DNA from: Rhodopseudomonas palustris
GTDB taxonomy: Bacteria; Pseudomonadota; Alphaproteobacteria; Rhizobiales; Xanthobacteraceae
Assembly: GCF_003031265.1 (NCBI RefSeq)
Contig: NZ_CP019966.1
Coordinates: 2,790,001-2,854,000 of the forward strand
Direction: 5' to 3'
Length of the DNA: 64,000 nt
In this document: positions 12,864-22,119 of the stretch, one piece after another
Layout of the letters: every line of letters begins with the position of its first letter
Numbering within the stretch: position 1 is the first letter of the stretch
Made by a program: the position numbers and the translations under genes
Notes under the pieces: generated by a model
What the model was told of the DNA's origin: nothing
The model's input: the letters and a program-made list of their open reading frames with translations, nothing else
Databases searched by the model: none

Positions 12864-14974
12864 GCTTCATTGATCCGCGGCTGCGGTTCCCGCATCTGCC
12901 GCGGGGCGCCAAGGTGCTGTTCGGTGGGCTCGCCGCAGCGTCCAAGCCGATCGAGGATCTGACGATCAGCGAGTGGGCTGATCGTTACCGCGAAGTCTCG
13001 GCAGAGTCGGGGTCGCCTTGGCCGGGCAAGTTCCGCACCGATCGGGTGCCTTACTTGCGCGAGCCGCAGGACTGCTTACACCCCGATCATCCGGCGCGTC
13101 GTGTGACGGCACGCTGGGCGGCGCAGCTCGGTAAGTCGACGGCGATCGAGAACTGGTTCGGGTACGTCGTTGACCGAGCGCCTGGCCCGATGATGATCGT
13201 GCTGCCGACGCTGGAGGAGGCGACGAAGTTCAATCGGGTCAAGCTTGATCCGACGATCACCGCCTCGAAGGCCTGGAACCACAAGGTCGCGCCGGTCAAT
13301 AGCCGCGACGAGAAGGCCTCGACAACGGCCTACAAGCGGTTTTCAGGCGGCTATTGTGTCATCGTCAATGCTGGCTCCTCGAAGGGCCTGCAGATGGTGT
13401 CGATCAAGAACCTCGCGATGGACGAGGTGACCGGCTATCCGCGTGACGTCGACGGTCGTGGCAGTCCCCGCGACCAGGCTCGCGCCCGACAGAAGATGTT
13501 CGGAAATCTCGGCAAGGAGTGGGAAGGCTCCACGCCGGGCATCGAAGGCGAGTGTATGATCACCGCCGACTTTCTGGCGGGTGATCAGCGCTACTACTAC
13601 GTGCCGTGCCCGCATTGCGCCGCGCTGCAGCCGCTCACCATGGAGCAGATGCGGGCCGCCGATGCAGCGCAGAAGCTGCCGGTGCACTTCCGTTGCCTCG
13701 CATGCGACGGCGTGATCCTCGACGGCCACAAGCACGAGATGCTCGCCGGCGGCGTGTGGATCGCACGGCGCGTGCCGGAGGGAGCAGATCCGGTGCCGCT
13801 GGTCATCAAGCCGGCGGAGCTTCCGCGCTGGCGTTGCGACCCCTGCGAGGGCCGCTGCGCCGATTGGCAGCCGAGCTATCATCTTTGGGCCGGCTATGCG
13901 CCGCGAGAGCGCTTCGCCGATATCTGGGACCGCTGGGAAGCGGCTCAGACCGACACGACGAAGCTGCGGACGTTCTATCAGCAGGATCTTGCCGAGCCCT
14001 ACGATCCGGGCGGCGCTGCGGTGGAATGGGAGAAGCTGCTCGAGGCCGCGAAGGCTGGAGCCTATCCGCGCGGCAAGGTGCCAGCGGAAGCCGGGCTGAT
14101 CGTCTCGGCGGCTGACGTCCAAAGCTACGGCATCAAGTGGGCGGTGTATGCGATCGGTCCGCGCGGCCAACGCTGGCTGATCGACCGCGAATTGTTCGAG
14201 GGAAAGCCGGATCAGGAAGACGAGCCTTGGATCGCGCTGTCGGATGCGCTGGGGCGGAAGTATCCGACCGCAGGCGGCGGAGAGGTCGGCATCGAGTTGT
14301 CCGGCGTCGACTCCGGCTTCTGCACCGATCGTGTCTATCGGTTCTGTTCGAACCGCCCGCATTGCTTCGCGCTGGACGGACAGCATAAGCAAAAGCTGCC
14401 CTGGCTCGGCACGCCGACCAAGCGTGACATTCGGGATCGCAACAAGCGCATCATCGGCAAGGTGTCGCTGTATCCGGTCGGTCTTTACGATGTGAAGACG
14501 GAAGTGGTCGCCGGCCTCGCCAATCTGGTCGAGGGGCCGGACAAGGCCGGCCGGTGGCCGCGCAACACGTTGCATCTCACCGGCGAGCTCGCCGACGAGC
14601 ATTTCGTCAAGGAGCTGACGGCGGAGCGGCTGGTCGATCCCGAGCAGGAAAGCCGGGCGAACGCGAACAAGAAAACGCGATCGCTGGTGAAGCCCAATGC
14701 GCCACGCGAATGGCAGAAGCTGCCGGGCCGCGCCAACGACTGGTTCGACACCACGGTCTACGCGCTCGCGCTGGCCTGGCACCTCGAGCACAAGCATCGG
14801 CTGAACGAGGCGCGCTGGGCCGATCTGCTGCTGATCGTGCACGGCAAGCCGGCGACGCCGGATTTGTTCGACGCCGCGGCGTCGCCCTTCGAACGCAAGC
14901 CTCCGCCGGCGGCAACCAGCGAGCAGCGCCAGCAGGAGCGGGCACGGCGACGCGACAAGTGGAAGAAGCGATGA
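12860..14974 (+). CDS. Terminase large subunit (lambda gpA family)
   Basis: 704 residues, close to gpA length. The N-terminal motor shows an atypical Walker A (RWAAQLGKST, near residue 80), as in gpA-type terminases, and a Walker B-like NLAMDEV near residue 187. A CPHC/CLAC zinc-finger-like insert lies near residues 250-285. The C-terminal nuclease region includes SAADVQSYG and WFDTTVYALALAWH. It cuts and translocates DNA into the prohead. Strong gpA similarity predicts a lambda-type packaging strategy (cohesive ends). Confidence 0.92.
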   Translation: MSFIDPRLRFPHLPRGAKVLFGGLAAASKPIEDLTISEWADRYREVSAESGSPWPGKFRTDRVPYLREPQDCLHPDHPARRVTARWAAQLGKSTAIENWFGYVVDRAPGPMMIVLPTLEEATKFNRVKLDPTITASKAWNHKVAPVNSRDEKASTTAYKRFSGGYCVIVNAGSSKGLQMVSIKNLAMDEVTGYPRDVDGRGSPRDQARARQKMFGNLGKEWEGSTPGIEGECMITADFLAGDQRYYYVPCPHCAALQPLTMEQMRAADAAQKLPVHFRCLACDGVILDGHKHEMLAGGVWIARRVPEGADPVPLVIKPAELPRWRCDPCEGRCADWQPSYHLWAGYAPRERFADIWDRWEAAQTDTTKLRTFYQQDLAEPYDPGGAAVEWEKLLEAAKAGAYPRGKVPAEAGLIVSAADVQSYGIKWAVYAIGPRGQRWLIDRELFEGKPDQEDEPWIALSDALGRKYPTAGGGEVGIELSGVDSGFCTDRVYRFCSNRPHCFALDGQHKQKLPWLGTPTKRDIRDRNKRIIGKVSLYPVGLYDVKTEVVAGLANLVEGPDKAGRWPRNTLHLTGELADEHFVKELTAERLVDPEQESRANANKKTRSLVKPNAPREWQKLPGRANDWFDTTVYALALAWHLEHKHRLNEARWADLLLIVHGKPATPDLFDAAASPFERKPPPAATSEQRQQERARRRDKWKKR

Positions 14975-15489
14975 GCGAGGACACCATGACAGATCAGCCG
15001 TACATCTGCCCGGAATGCTCCCGCGCTTTCGCATGGGGCCGCGACGACGACAGCCCCATTGCTGTCGCGGCGTGTGACGAGACCTGCGCCGAAAACGCCT
15101 TCTGGAAGTTGACAGGACATATGGAAGCCGAGCACCCCCAGGTTGGGCATCTCTGCCCGCGCCGGTCCGATGGCGCGCCGGCGTCGTTCGCGAAGCGGCG
15201 CGATTGGTGGTTGAAGCGGCAAGATGAGCAGCGGTCGTGCAGCTACTGCGGTTCGATGCACCCGGACGATCTGTTCGCGGCGATCAACGCCGGCGCAGAG
15301 CTGGTTCCGACCGATAAAGACTACAAGCTCTATGTGCGGAACGGAGATGCACGGCAGGAGGAGTTCTATTTCCAGCACTTCACCGCGGAGCAGCAGCTCC
15401 GGTTCATCGATCTCTACAACAAGAAGCGTCTGAAGCTCGCATTTCCTGGGCACTTCTATCGCCTACCGTTCTTCGCTCAGGCGGCCTGA
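14971..15489 (+). CDS. Phage zinc-finger-like protein between TerL and portal, 172 aa
   Basis: ATG 14971 overlaps the TerL stop. Two Cys-rich parts are visible: CPECSRAF near residue 13 with later Cys and His residues, and CSYCGSMHPDDLF near residue 90. The C-terminal half is aromatic and acidic (FYFQHFTAEQQLRFIDLYN). In lambda this slot holds gpW, but a gpW-like gene here follows the portal instead. No role is established. Confidence 0.6.
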   Translation: MSEDTMTDQPYICPECSRAFAWGRDDDSPIAVAACDETCAENAFWKLTGHMEAEHPQVGHLCPRRSDGAPASFAKRRDWWLKRQDEQRSCSYCGSMHPDDLFAAINAGAELVPTDKDYKLYVRNGDARQEEFYFQHFTAEQQLRFIDLYNKKRLKLAFPGHFYRLPFFAQAA

Positions 15490-15503
15490 TCTTTGGATAG
15501 ACT

Positions 15504-17159
15504 GTGACCCTGCTCGATCGCATCCTCGGCCGTAGCAAGGCCGCACCCGCAAGCGCCACCACGGCGCCGCCGCGGGTGCGGGCTGGATATCTGCGCGATA
15601 CGCGCTCGCGGGTGCTGTCGACCCGCACGGCCAGCTTGCGCGATCATCGCGACGACGTCCGCATCGCCTGGCGGCGGGCGGCCGGCATTGCGATGGATCT
15701 GATCCAGAATTCCTCGCGGCTGCGCGGCGCGGCCGATCAGGTGATCGCCGACACCGTCGGCGTCGAGCTGGTGCTGAACCCGCAGCCGGACCCGAAGGTG
15801 CTGGCCGATCTCGGCTACAGCCCGGAGGAGGCGGCGGAGCTCGTCCGCACCATCAAGCAGCGCTGGAAGCGCTGGGCCTGGAACCCGCGCGAGTGCGATC
15901 TCCGCGGCAAGTTCACCGTGCCGCAGCAGATCGACATCACGCTGCGGTGGGATATGGCCTATGGCGAGGCGCTCGGCCACATCAGCTACATGACGCCGGC
16001 GGAGCGCCGCGCCTATGGTATCACCAGCGGCACCAAGATGTGCCTGGTGAATCCGACCAAGCTGGTGCAGGACACCAGCGAGATCGAGGGCATGTTCCAG
16101 GGCGTGATCCACGATCCGAACGGCCGCCCGATCGCCTATCGCATCGAGCAGAAGGAAGCTGGCATCACGGTGAAGCGCGATTACCGCGCCTATGATGCCG
16201 AGGGCCGGCAGCTGGTGGTGCACGTGTTCGACCCGATGGATGCCGGCGACGTTCGCGGCATCAGCCGGATTGCCGCGGCGTTCCGCGAGCACATTCAGCA
16301 GGAGCTTCTGGTCGACGCCACGATTCAGACCGCGATCCTCCAGACGGTGTTCGGCATCACGCTCACCAGCAAGTCGCCATCGAAGGAAGCGTTCGAGGCG
16401 ATCTCGCAGCTCGCCGACGATATTCCGGCTACCCCTGGCGCCGATCGGCCGCTGTCCTTCGCTGAAGAATTCCGCGACTACTTCCTGGGCACCATGGAGC
16501 GCGCGGCCGAAAGCGAAATCGCGATCGGCGGCGATCCGCAGGTGTCGCACCTGGCGCCGGATGAGGAGCTTAAGTTTCACGGCGCGCAGACGCCGGGGCC
16601 GCAGTTCCAATCGCTCAACAACGAGCTGTCGCGCGGCATGGCCCGGGCGATCGGCATCAGCTACGGCGGCTTCACCATGAACTATGAGGGGGCGACGTAC
16701 TCCTCGACCCGCATGGAGAATTCGTCGATCTGGCCAGTGGTGACGCGTCGGCGCGAACGCATCGCTGCGCCGATTCAGCAGGTGGGTTACGAAAGCTGGC
16801 TCGACGAAGAGATCGGTGAGGGGCGCATCGCACTCAAGGGCGGATACGAGGCGTTCCGCGCCAATCGCGAGGCGCTGGTGTGGGCCTTGCACCAGGGCCC
16901 GGCCAAGCCGACCGCCGACGACGGCAAGAGCGCGAAGGCGTCGACCGAGCGGATCTACAACGGCACATCGTCGCTCGCCGACGAATGCGCCGAATATGGC
17001 AAGGACCCGGACGAAGTGTTCGAGCAGCGAAAGCGCGAGCACGATAAGTACGTCGCCGCCGGCATGCCGTCGCCGTTCCTGCGCAAGCAGGATGCCGGCA
17101 ACGACGTCGCCGCCGACCAGCAGCAGGATGCGCAGCCGCAACCGAGCGAGGCGGTTTGA
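15504..17159 (+). CDS. Portal protein (lambda gpB family)
   Basis: 551 residues from GTG 15504. Recognisable family sequence includes TRTASLRDHRDDVRIAWRRA near the N-terminus, DMAYGEALGHISYMTP, and AIGISYGGFTMNYEG with SSTRMENS in the C-terminal half. Twelve copies would form the ring through which DNA enters the capsid and to which the connector attaches. It is followed, with a one-base stop/start overlap, by the gpW-like connector. Confidence 0.92.
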   Translation: MTLLDRILGRSKAAPASATTAPPRVRAGYLRDTRSRVLSTRTASLRDHRDDVRIAWRRAAGIAMDLIQNSSRLRGAADQVIADTVGVELVLNPQPDPKVLADLGYSPEEAAELVRTIKQRWKRWAWNPRECDLRGKFTVPQQIDITLRWDMAYGEALGHISYMTPAERRAYGITSGTKMCLVNPTKLVQDTSEIEGMFQGVIHDPNGRPIAYRIEQKEAGITVKRDYRAYDAEGRQLVVHVFDPMDAGDVRGISRIAAAFREHIQQELLVDATIQTAILQTVFGITLTSKSPSKEAFEAISQLADDIPATPGADRPLSFAEEFRDYFLGTMERAAESEIAIGGDPQVSHLAPDEELKFHGAQTPGPQFQSLNNELSRGMARAIGISYGGFTMNYEGATYSSTRMENSSIWPVVTRRRERIAAPIQQVGYESWLDEEIGEGRIALKGGYEAFRANREALVWALHQGPAKPTADDGKSAKASTERIYNGTSSLADECAEYGKDPDEVFEQRKREHDKYVAAGMPSPFLRKQDAGNDVAADQQQDAQPQPSEAV

Positions 17160-17419
17160 TGGCGAACCTGATCGTCATTAACGGCGTCTCGGTCGATCTC
17201 GACGAGCCCTGCGCCGTCGTCGCCGCGCTGAAGCGTGCGGAGATGGAGATTACGCTCGGCGGCGGCGTGATCGCCGCGCGGTTTGAAGACCACGAGGTGA
17301 GCTGGACTGCGGCCAACTTGTCCCGGCTGCAAGACATGATCGCCGATTACGAGCGCAAGTGCGCCGCCGCCCAGGGCCTTCGCACCCGCTACGCCAAACG
17401 CCTGCGCTTCGTGCGCTGA
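17159..17419 (+). CDS. Head-tail joining protein gpW-like, 86 aa
   Basis: ATG 17159 shares a base with the portal stop codon. The pattern of two helices around a beta hairpin (AVVAALKRAEMEITLGGG, VIAARFEDHEVSWT, then LSRLQDMIADYERKC) and the length match gpW, which plugs the portal and provides the tail attachment surface. The basic end YAKRLRFVR also fits. The gene is in the usual place next to the portal and protease. Confidence 0.75.
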   Translation: MANLIVINGVSVDLDEPCAVVAALKRAEMEITLGGGVIAARFEDHEVSWTAANLSRLQDMIADYERKCAAAQGLRTRYAKRLRFVR

Positions 17420-17432
17420 AGGACGTCGATCA

Positions 17433-18356
17433 ATGGATCTGGCTTATCCGCATCTCTGCGGTCAGCTGTTCGAGCAGCCGCTGATGTATGATCCGCGCAA
17501 GGCGGAGGTGGTGCTGCGGGCGCTGGGGCCACAGCTCACAGGTCAGTCGGTCACGATCGTGAACGGCACCGGCGGCGTCGATCACGTCGCCTTCGCGAAC
17601 GGCCGTCCCTCCGCCGGCGTGATCGGCGATCGCATGGGCCGCGCCTATGATCGCAACGGTTATGCGCCGTTCGACATGGTCGACGGCGTCGCGATCATCC
17701 CGATCGAAGGCTCGCTGGTGCAGAAGGGGGGTTGGGTCGGCGCCATGTCCGGTGAGACGTCGTATCAGGGCCTGCAGACCCAGATCGCCCGCGCGTCCCG
17801 CAACGCCGACGTCAAGGGCGTGGTGTTCGAGGTCGACAGCTTCGGCGGCATGGTCAACGGCGGATTCGAGACCGCGTCGATGATTGCGGCGCTGTCGAAG
17901 GCCAAGCCGACGATCGCCATCCTCACCGACTTCGCTTATTCGGCGGCGTATCTGCAGGCCAGCCAGTGCCGCCAGATCATCGCGCCGCAGTTCGGCGGCG
18001 CCGGCTCGATCGGCTGCGTCATGCTGCACGCTGATTATTCCGGCGCGCTCGAGCAGGGTGGCATCAAGGTGACGCTGATCCAGTCCGGCGCGCACAAGAC
18101 CGACGGCAACGCCTTCGAGCCGCTGCCGGCGGAGACCAAGGCGCGCTGGCAGGCGCAGGTCGACGCGGTGCGCGATCAGTTCGCGGCGGCGGTCGGGCAG
18201 GGCCGCAAGAAGCGCTGCAGTAAGGCCGATGCGCTGAAGACCGAGGCGCAATGCTTCACCGCGGCCGAAGCACTCGACCTCGGCCTGATCGACGCTGTCG
18301 GCGACGGCCAGGAGGCCTTCGCGGCCTTCGTCAAGGAAGTCAACCGGAGATCCTGA
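17433..18356 (+). CDS. S49 family capsid maturation protease (lambda gpC-like)
   Basis: 307 residues. The ClpP/SppA fold is shown by VAIIPIEGSLV, GVVFEVDSFGGMV and the nucleophile region DFAYSAAYLQASQC (Ser near residue 172). The catalytic Lys is in QSGAHKTDGN (near residue 217). It would cleave scaffold and other head proteins during prohead maturation. Unlike lambda gpC it lacks a fused scaffold domain. The scaffold-like sequence is encoded in the next gene. Confidence 0.88.
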   Translation: MDLAYPHLCGQLFEQPLMYDPRKAEVVLRALGPQLTGQSVTIVNGTGGVDHVAFANGRPSAGVIGDRMGRAYDRNGYAPFDMVDGVAIIPIEGSLVQKGGWVGAMSGETSYQGLQTQIARASRNADVKGVVFEVDSFGGMVNGGFETASMIAALSKAKPTIAILTDFAYSAAYLQASQCRQIIAPQFGGAGSIGCVMLHADYSGALEQGGIKVTLIQSGAHKTDGNAFEPLPAETKARWQAQVDAVRDQFAAAVGQGRKKRCSKADALKTEAQCFTAAEALDLGLIDAVGDGQEAFAAFVKEVNRRS

Positions 18357-18358
18357 TC

Positions 18359-18883
18359 GTGGCGAACAAAAGCCTTTTGGCCGCCGTCCACAGTGCTGTG
18401 GCCGGAACGGTCGAAGCTGCTCTCGACGAGAGCGAAACCAGCGCCCCGGCGCTTCAACACAAGGAAGGTAGCATGGCTGCACAGAGCCAGCCCGCCGGGG
18501 GCGACAACAATCCCGGCATTTCGCAAGCCGCTCACGACGCCGCGGTCAGCGCCGCGCGCGCCGATGGCGTCACCGCCGGCGCCAAGGAGGCAACCGATCG
18601 GCTCTTCGCCGCGCTCGGCGCCGAAGGCGTCAAGGGCGATGCCGGCCGGATGGCCGCCGCGCTGGATCTCGCCGTCAAGTCGCCCGGCATGTCCGGCGGC
18701 GACGTCGCTGCCTTCGTGGTGGCCAACGTCGCCGCCAGCAAGCCCGCGGCCACGCCGGCAGCCGACTACGCCGCCCAGCGCTCCGCCGCCGCTAGCCTGG
18801 CCGCGCCGGAGGCCAAGGGCGACGGCAAGGGCGACAAGTCCGCGCTCGCCGCGGCCGTCGCCGCCACCAACAAGCGCCGGTAA
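18359..18883 (+). CDS. Capsid scaffold-like protein (Nu3/gpC C-terminal type), 174 aa
   Basis: GTG 18359 follows the protease stop by two bases. A second in-frame start, ATG 18473, has its own AGGAAGG site, so two products (174 and 136 residues) are possible. GAKEATDRLFAALGAEGVKG and the helices after it resemble the scaffold region normally fused to S49 capsid proteases. The tail is Ala/Lys-rich and low complexity. A scaffold role is inferred from this resemblance and from its place between protease and decoration protein. Confidence 0.65.
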   Translation: MANKSLLAAVHSAVAGTVEAALDESETSAPALQHKEGSMAAQSQPAGGDNNPGISQAAHDAAVSAARADGVTAGAKEATDRLFAALGAEGVKGDAGRMAAALDLAVKSPGMSGGDVAAFVVANVAASKPAATPAADYAAQRSAAASLAAPEAKGDGKGDKSALAAAVAATNKRR

Positions 18884-18898
18884 GGGGAGCATCAGATC

Positions 18899-19549
18899 AT
18901 GGTGACGTTGACTGAGAACATCTACCGCACGGGCGGTTACATCGTCTCCGAGGCGGCGGGCTATCGCTCGCGCGAGCAGGCGACGATCAAGTCCGGCTCC
19001 GGCAAGCTGCTGGCTGGCGCCGTGCTGTCGCCGGAGGTCGTCATCGCGAATGCCGCGGCGAGTGCCTCGGCTGATGCGGCCAATACCGCCAACTCGGGCA
19101 CCATCGCGATGGACGGCACCGCGCCGATCGCAGCGACCGCCAAGAACGGCCGCTACATCGGCATCTGCTCGGCGGCCACCAAGGTGAATTGGGAAAATCC
19201 GGACGGCGTCGCGATCGGCGTGTCGACCCACGGCTCAGCCTTCACCGGCGGCGGCATCAAGTTCACCATCACGGCAGGGGCGTCGGCCAACGTTGTTGGC
19301 GACAAGTTCTATGTCGACGTGGTGATCGAGACCGGCGACATCGTTTACGCCCCCTACGACGGCAGCAAGCCGGCCGGCGCTATCCTCTACGAGGGCTGCG
19401 ATGCGACCGACAACGCCGTCCGCCGCACCATCACCGCCCGCGACACCGAGGTGACCACTGCCGAGCTGCAGTGGAAATCCGGCGTCACGGACGGCCAGAA
19501 AACCGCCGCGCTGGCCTCCCTGGCGTCGCTCGGCATCATCGGCCGCTAA
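18899..19549 (+). CDS. Head decoration protein (gpD-like)
   Basis: 216 residues, about twice lambda gpD. YIVSEAAGYRSREQATIKSG near the N-terminus and GAILYEGCDATDNA in the C-terminal third are typical of the HDPD family that trims and stabilises lambda-type capsids. The middle part (GAFTGGG-like and NVVGDKFYVDV stretch) looks like an inserted beta domain. It lies directly before the major capsid gene, as gpD does in lambda. Confidence 0.8.
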   Translation: MVTLTENIYRTGGYIVSEAAGYRSREQATIKSGSGKLLAGAVLSPEVVIANAAASASADAANTANSGTIAMDGTAPIAATAKNGRYIGICSAATKVNWENPDGVAIGVSTHGSAFTGGGIKFTITAGASANVVGDKFYVDVVIETGDIVYAPYDGSKPAGAILYEGCDATDNAVRRTITARDTEVTTAELQWKSGVTDGQKTAALASLASLGIIGR

Positions 19550-19563
19550 AGGAGCGAACCGCC

Positions 19564-20592
19564 ATGGCACTGATCACGGACATCTTCAACCAGAACGGCT
19601 GGGGTGCGATCGAGTTCAACGAGGAGATCGTGGAGCGAGTAGACTTCAAGCCGCAGCTGCTCGGATCGCTCAACCTGTTCGAGCCGATCTATTCGCGCTC
19701 GCGCACCATCGCGATCGCGCAGAAGGACCGCACGCTGACGCTGATTCCGACCTCGGCGAACGGATCTCCGCCGCAGGAGCTGGAGGTCAACGCCGGCGAT
19801 CTGAAGATGTTCAACGCGGTTCGTCTCGCCAAGGGATCGACGATCTTGGCCGCCGAGATGGCCGGCGTGCTGGCACTGCCGTTCGATCAGCAGACCAAGG
19901 ACGTTGCGCAGGAGGTCACCGACCGCACTGCGTCGATCATGGACGATCTCGAGCTGACCTGGGAGCACATGCGGTTCGGCGCCATCCAGGGCAAGGTGCT
20001 GGATGCCGACGGCACCACGGTGCTGCACGACTGGTATTCGATCTGGGGCATCAGCGAGGCGGCCGAGATCAACTTCGAGCTGAACGTCGACACCACCGAC
20101 GTTCGCAAGAAGTGCCGCGACGTCAAGCGCGCGATGATGAAGAAGGCCAAGGGCGTCTGGGCCCCCGGCACCCGCGTCGGTGCGCTGGTCGGCGACGAGT
20201 TCTTCGATCTGCTGGTCAATCACAAGCAGATCAAGGAAACCAAGCTCGGAAACGAACGCGCGCCGCTGCTGGAGAACATCGAAGGGTATTCGGCGATCGA
20301 AATCGAAGGCATCACCTTCATCAACTATCGCGGCACCGACGACGACTCCACGATCTCGATCGCCACCACCAAGGCGCGGTTTTTCCCGATCGGCGCCCGC
20401 GGCGCGTTCAAGGTCGGCTGGGCGCCGGCCAACGAGTTCAAGCCGTACCTCAATCAGCGTGGCCGCGAGTACTACGGCCTGATGCTGGCCGACACTTCCG
20501 GCCGCGATGCCTGGGACCGTGTCGAGCTGTACAGCTATCCGCTGTTCATCCCGACCCGCCCCGAAATGCTGCTGCGCGCCAAGCAGCAGTGA
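19564..20592 (+). CDS. Major capsid protein (lambda gpE family)
   Basis: 342 residues, matching lambda gpE (341). Family sequence includes DFKPQLLGSLNLFEP, SIMDDLELTWEHMRFGAIQG and ARFFPIGARGAFKVGWAPAN. ATG 19564 follows AAAGGAGCG. An intrinsic terminator lies 40 bases after the stop, which would uncouple capsid production from the tail genes. HK97-type fold is expected for the family. Confidence 0.93.
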   Translation: MALITDIFNQNGWGAIEFNEEIVERVDFKPQLLGSLNLFEPIYSRSRTIAIAQKDRTLTLIPTSANGSPPQELEVNAGDLKMFNAVRLAKGSTILAAEMAGVLALPFDQQTKDVAQEVTDRTASIMDDLELTWEHMRFGAIQGKVLDADGTTVLHDWYSIWGISEAAEINFELNVDTTDVRKKCRDVKRAMMKKAKGVWAPGTRVGALVGDEFFDLLVNHKQIKETKLGNERAPLLENIEGYSAIEIEGITFINYRGTDDDSTISIATTKARFFPIGARGAFKVGWAPANEFKPYLNQRGREYYGLMLADTSGRDAWDRVELYSYPLFIPTRPEMLLRAKQQ

Positions 20593-20597
20593 TGGAT

Positions 20598-20617
20598 GGC
20601 CGGGTCAAGCCCGGCAA
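20598..20617. repeat. GGCCGGGTCAAGCCCGGC-type short palindrome
   Basis: A hairpin of the CCGGG-TCAAG-CCCGG type sits between the capsid stop and the terminator. The same kind of GGCCGGG palindrome occurs in the chromosomal repeat at 53291-53382. Confidence 0.5.
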
Positions 20618-20632
20618 TCGCCGCTCTCACGG

Positions 20633-20660
20633 AAAGCCCGGCGGAAACGCCGGGCTTTTT
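20633..20660 (+). terminator. Intrinsic terminator after the major capsid gene
   Basis: A perfect 11-bp stem, AAAGCCCGGCG (20633-20643) with CGCCGGGCTTT (20648-20658), and a GAAA loop with a T run. It is related in sequence to the terminators at 10855 and 10979. Confidence 0.88.
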
Positions 20661-20702
20661 GCGTCATAGGGCAGAGCAATTCGTCAGGTTTGTCCGACCG
20701 TC

Positions 20703-21116
20703 ATGCCGTCTCCCTTCGATATCGCCGCCGCCAAGGCATCGAGCGCGATTGATCGCGTGTTCGGTGAGGAGGAGGGATTCGAGCTGATTGGAATGGCGGA
20801 GCAGGATGACGTCAATCTGCCGCGCGGGATCGACGCTTCACGGCCGGCCTTCACGATCACGGGCGCTTACCGGGCTCCGAGCGAGTCCAAGTTCATGCAG
20901 GCGCGGAGTCCCTTCCAGGAAGATCGCGCGCCGAAAGTTGCTGTGAGTGCGCCGCACGTGTCCTTCGCATCAGCGTCCCTTCGCTGGCCGCTGCAGCCGA
21001 AGGATGTGGTGGTACGCAACCGCACCGGCGAGCAGTTCGAGATCACCAAGACGCTGCCCGATGGCGCTGCGCGCACCATCGTCCATATGACGGCGCGGCG
21101 GCGCTCCGACATCTGA
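20703..21116 (+). CDS. Probable head-tail connector protein, 137 aa
   Basis: The position after the capsid terminator and before the tail genes matches lambda gpFII-type connectors. Sequence features are an N-terminal helix (FDIAAAKASSAIDRVFGEEE), a beta-rich middle and the ending QFEITKTLPDGAARTIVHMT. Functional assignment is from gene order only. Confidence 0.55.
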   Translation: MPSPFDIAAAKASSAIDRVFGEEEGFELIGMAEQDDVNLPRGIDASRPAFTITGAYRAPSESKFMQARSPFQEDRAPKVAVSAPHVSFASASLRWPLQPKDVVVRNRTGEQFEITKTLPDGAARTIVHMTARRRSDI

Positions 21117-21128
21117 CGGCTGGTTATC

Positions 21129-21881
21129 ATGTCCCTCGCTCGCACCGCTCTGCGCCTGCTCGCCGTCGCCATCGTCCAAGGTGAAGCGGGCAACCGTCCG
21201 ACGATCGCTGAGGGGCGTGTCTACGATAGCCGCGTCGATGATTTGGCGCCGGAGCACTGCGACTCCGATGCGATGCCGACGGTGATCATTCTGACCGACG
21301 CGGACGAGGGCGATGCGCTCTCGGCGCAGAATGGTGGGCCGCCGTTCGCTCGCATGGTCGACATCAGTTTCCAGCTCGGCATGATCCAGTCGCTGCGGCA
21401 GGACAAGGAGTTCATCGTCGGTTATCCGGACACCGACGCGCGGCTCGAAGCGGCGCTGGATCTGCTGGAGCACCAGGTCGTACGGCGGTTCGGGCACGAG
21501 CTCGATGCGCTGCCCGTGCTGTTTCGCCGCTTGGTGCGCATTCGGAAGCGCAGCAGCAACCGGGAAGTCCTGTCGGATGCCGGGATCAAGGTGGCCTGCC
21601 GCGTGCTGACGCTGCAGTGCCAGTTCAAGGACGACGACCATCTGCCGATTGACCCGGCGGCGACGGGCTTCGGCCTGCTGCCGCCGATGCTGCGCGAGGT
21701 CGCCAATGCGCTGCCGGCTGAAAGCGCCGGGCGTGACACCTGCAAGGCGATCGCCGCGGCGCTCGAACCCAAGCCACTGACGCCGCTCGAAGGCATCGAC
21801 ATCGCCGTCAACGTCGCCGGCGCCGATCGTGAGGCGGTGCCTGACATCTCGATGCCGCTCGATTTTCCGAACCAGGACTGA
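21129..21881 (+). CDS. Phage tail completion / hypothetical protein, 250 aa
   Basis: The protein lies between the connector candidate and the DUF2635/sheath pair, where tail terminator proteins are common. It has an N-terminal ALRLLAVAIVQ, a central QLGMIQSLRQDKEFIVGYPD segment and long helices (AALDLLEHQVVRRFGHELDA). No specific family was recognised. A tail-terminator role is inferred from position. Confidence 0.5.
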   Translation: MSLARTALRLLAVAIVQGEAGNRPTIAEGRVYDSRVDDLAPEHCDSDAMPTVIILTDADEGDALSAQNGGPPFARMVDISFQLGMIQSLRQDKEFIVGYPDTDARLEAALDLLEHQVVRRFGHELDALPVLFRRLVRIRKRSSNREVLSDAGIKVACRVLTLQCQFKDDDHLPIDPAATGFGLLPPMLREVANALPAESAGRDTCKAIAAALEPKPLTPLEGIDIAVNVAGADREAVPDISMPLDFPNQD

Positions 21882-21888
21882 GGGGATC

Positions 21889-22113
21889 ATGACCGAGTCG
21901 ATCTACGTCAAACCGCGGGAAGGCGGCCGCGTTCGCATGCCGGAGCGCAACTACAACGTGATGCCGGCGGAAGGCGCGGTGGTGCCGCGTGTCGATTACT
22001 ACGAGCGGCTGCTGATCGGCGGGGATATCGCGATCGCAGATCCTCCGGCCGCGGAGATCGCCACCCAACCCGAGACCAAGCCGGCGGGAAAGACCGCCCA
22101 GATGAAGGAGTAA
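21889..22113 (+). CDS. DUF2635 family phage protein, 74 aa
   Basis: YVKPREGGRVRMPERN at the N-terminus, then AEGAVVPRVDYYERLLIGGD, is the DUF2635 pattern. Such genes lie directly before the tail sheath gene in Mu-like phages, as here. The C-terminus is a low-complexity tail. The exact function of the family is not known. Confidence 0.75.
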   Translation: MTESIYVKPREGGRVRMPERNYNVMPAEGAVVPRVDYYERLLIGGDIAIADPPAAEIATQPETKPAGKTAQMKE

Positions 22114-22119
22114 TCCGCC

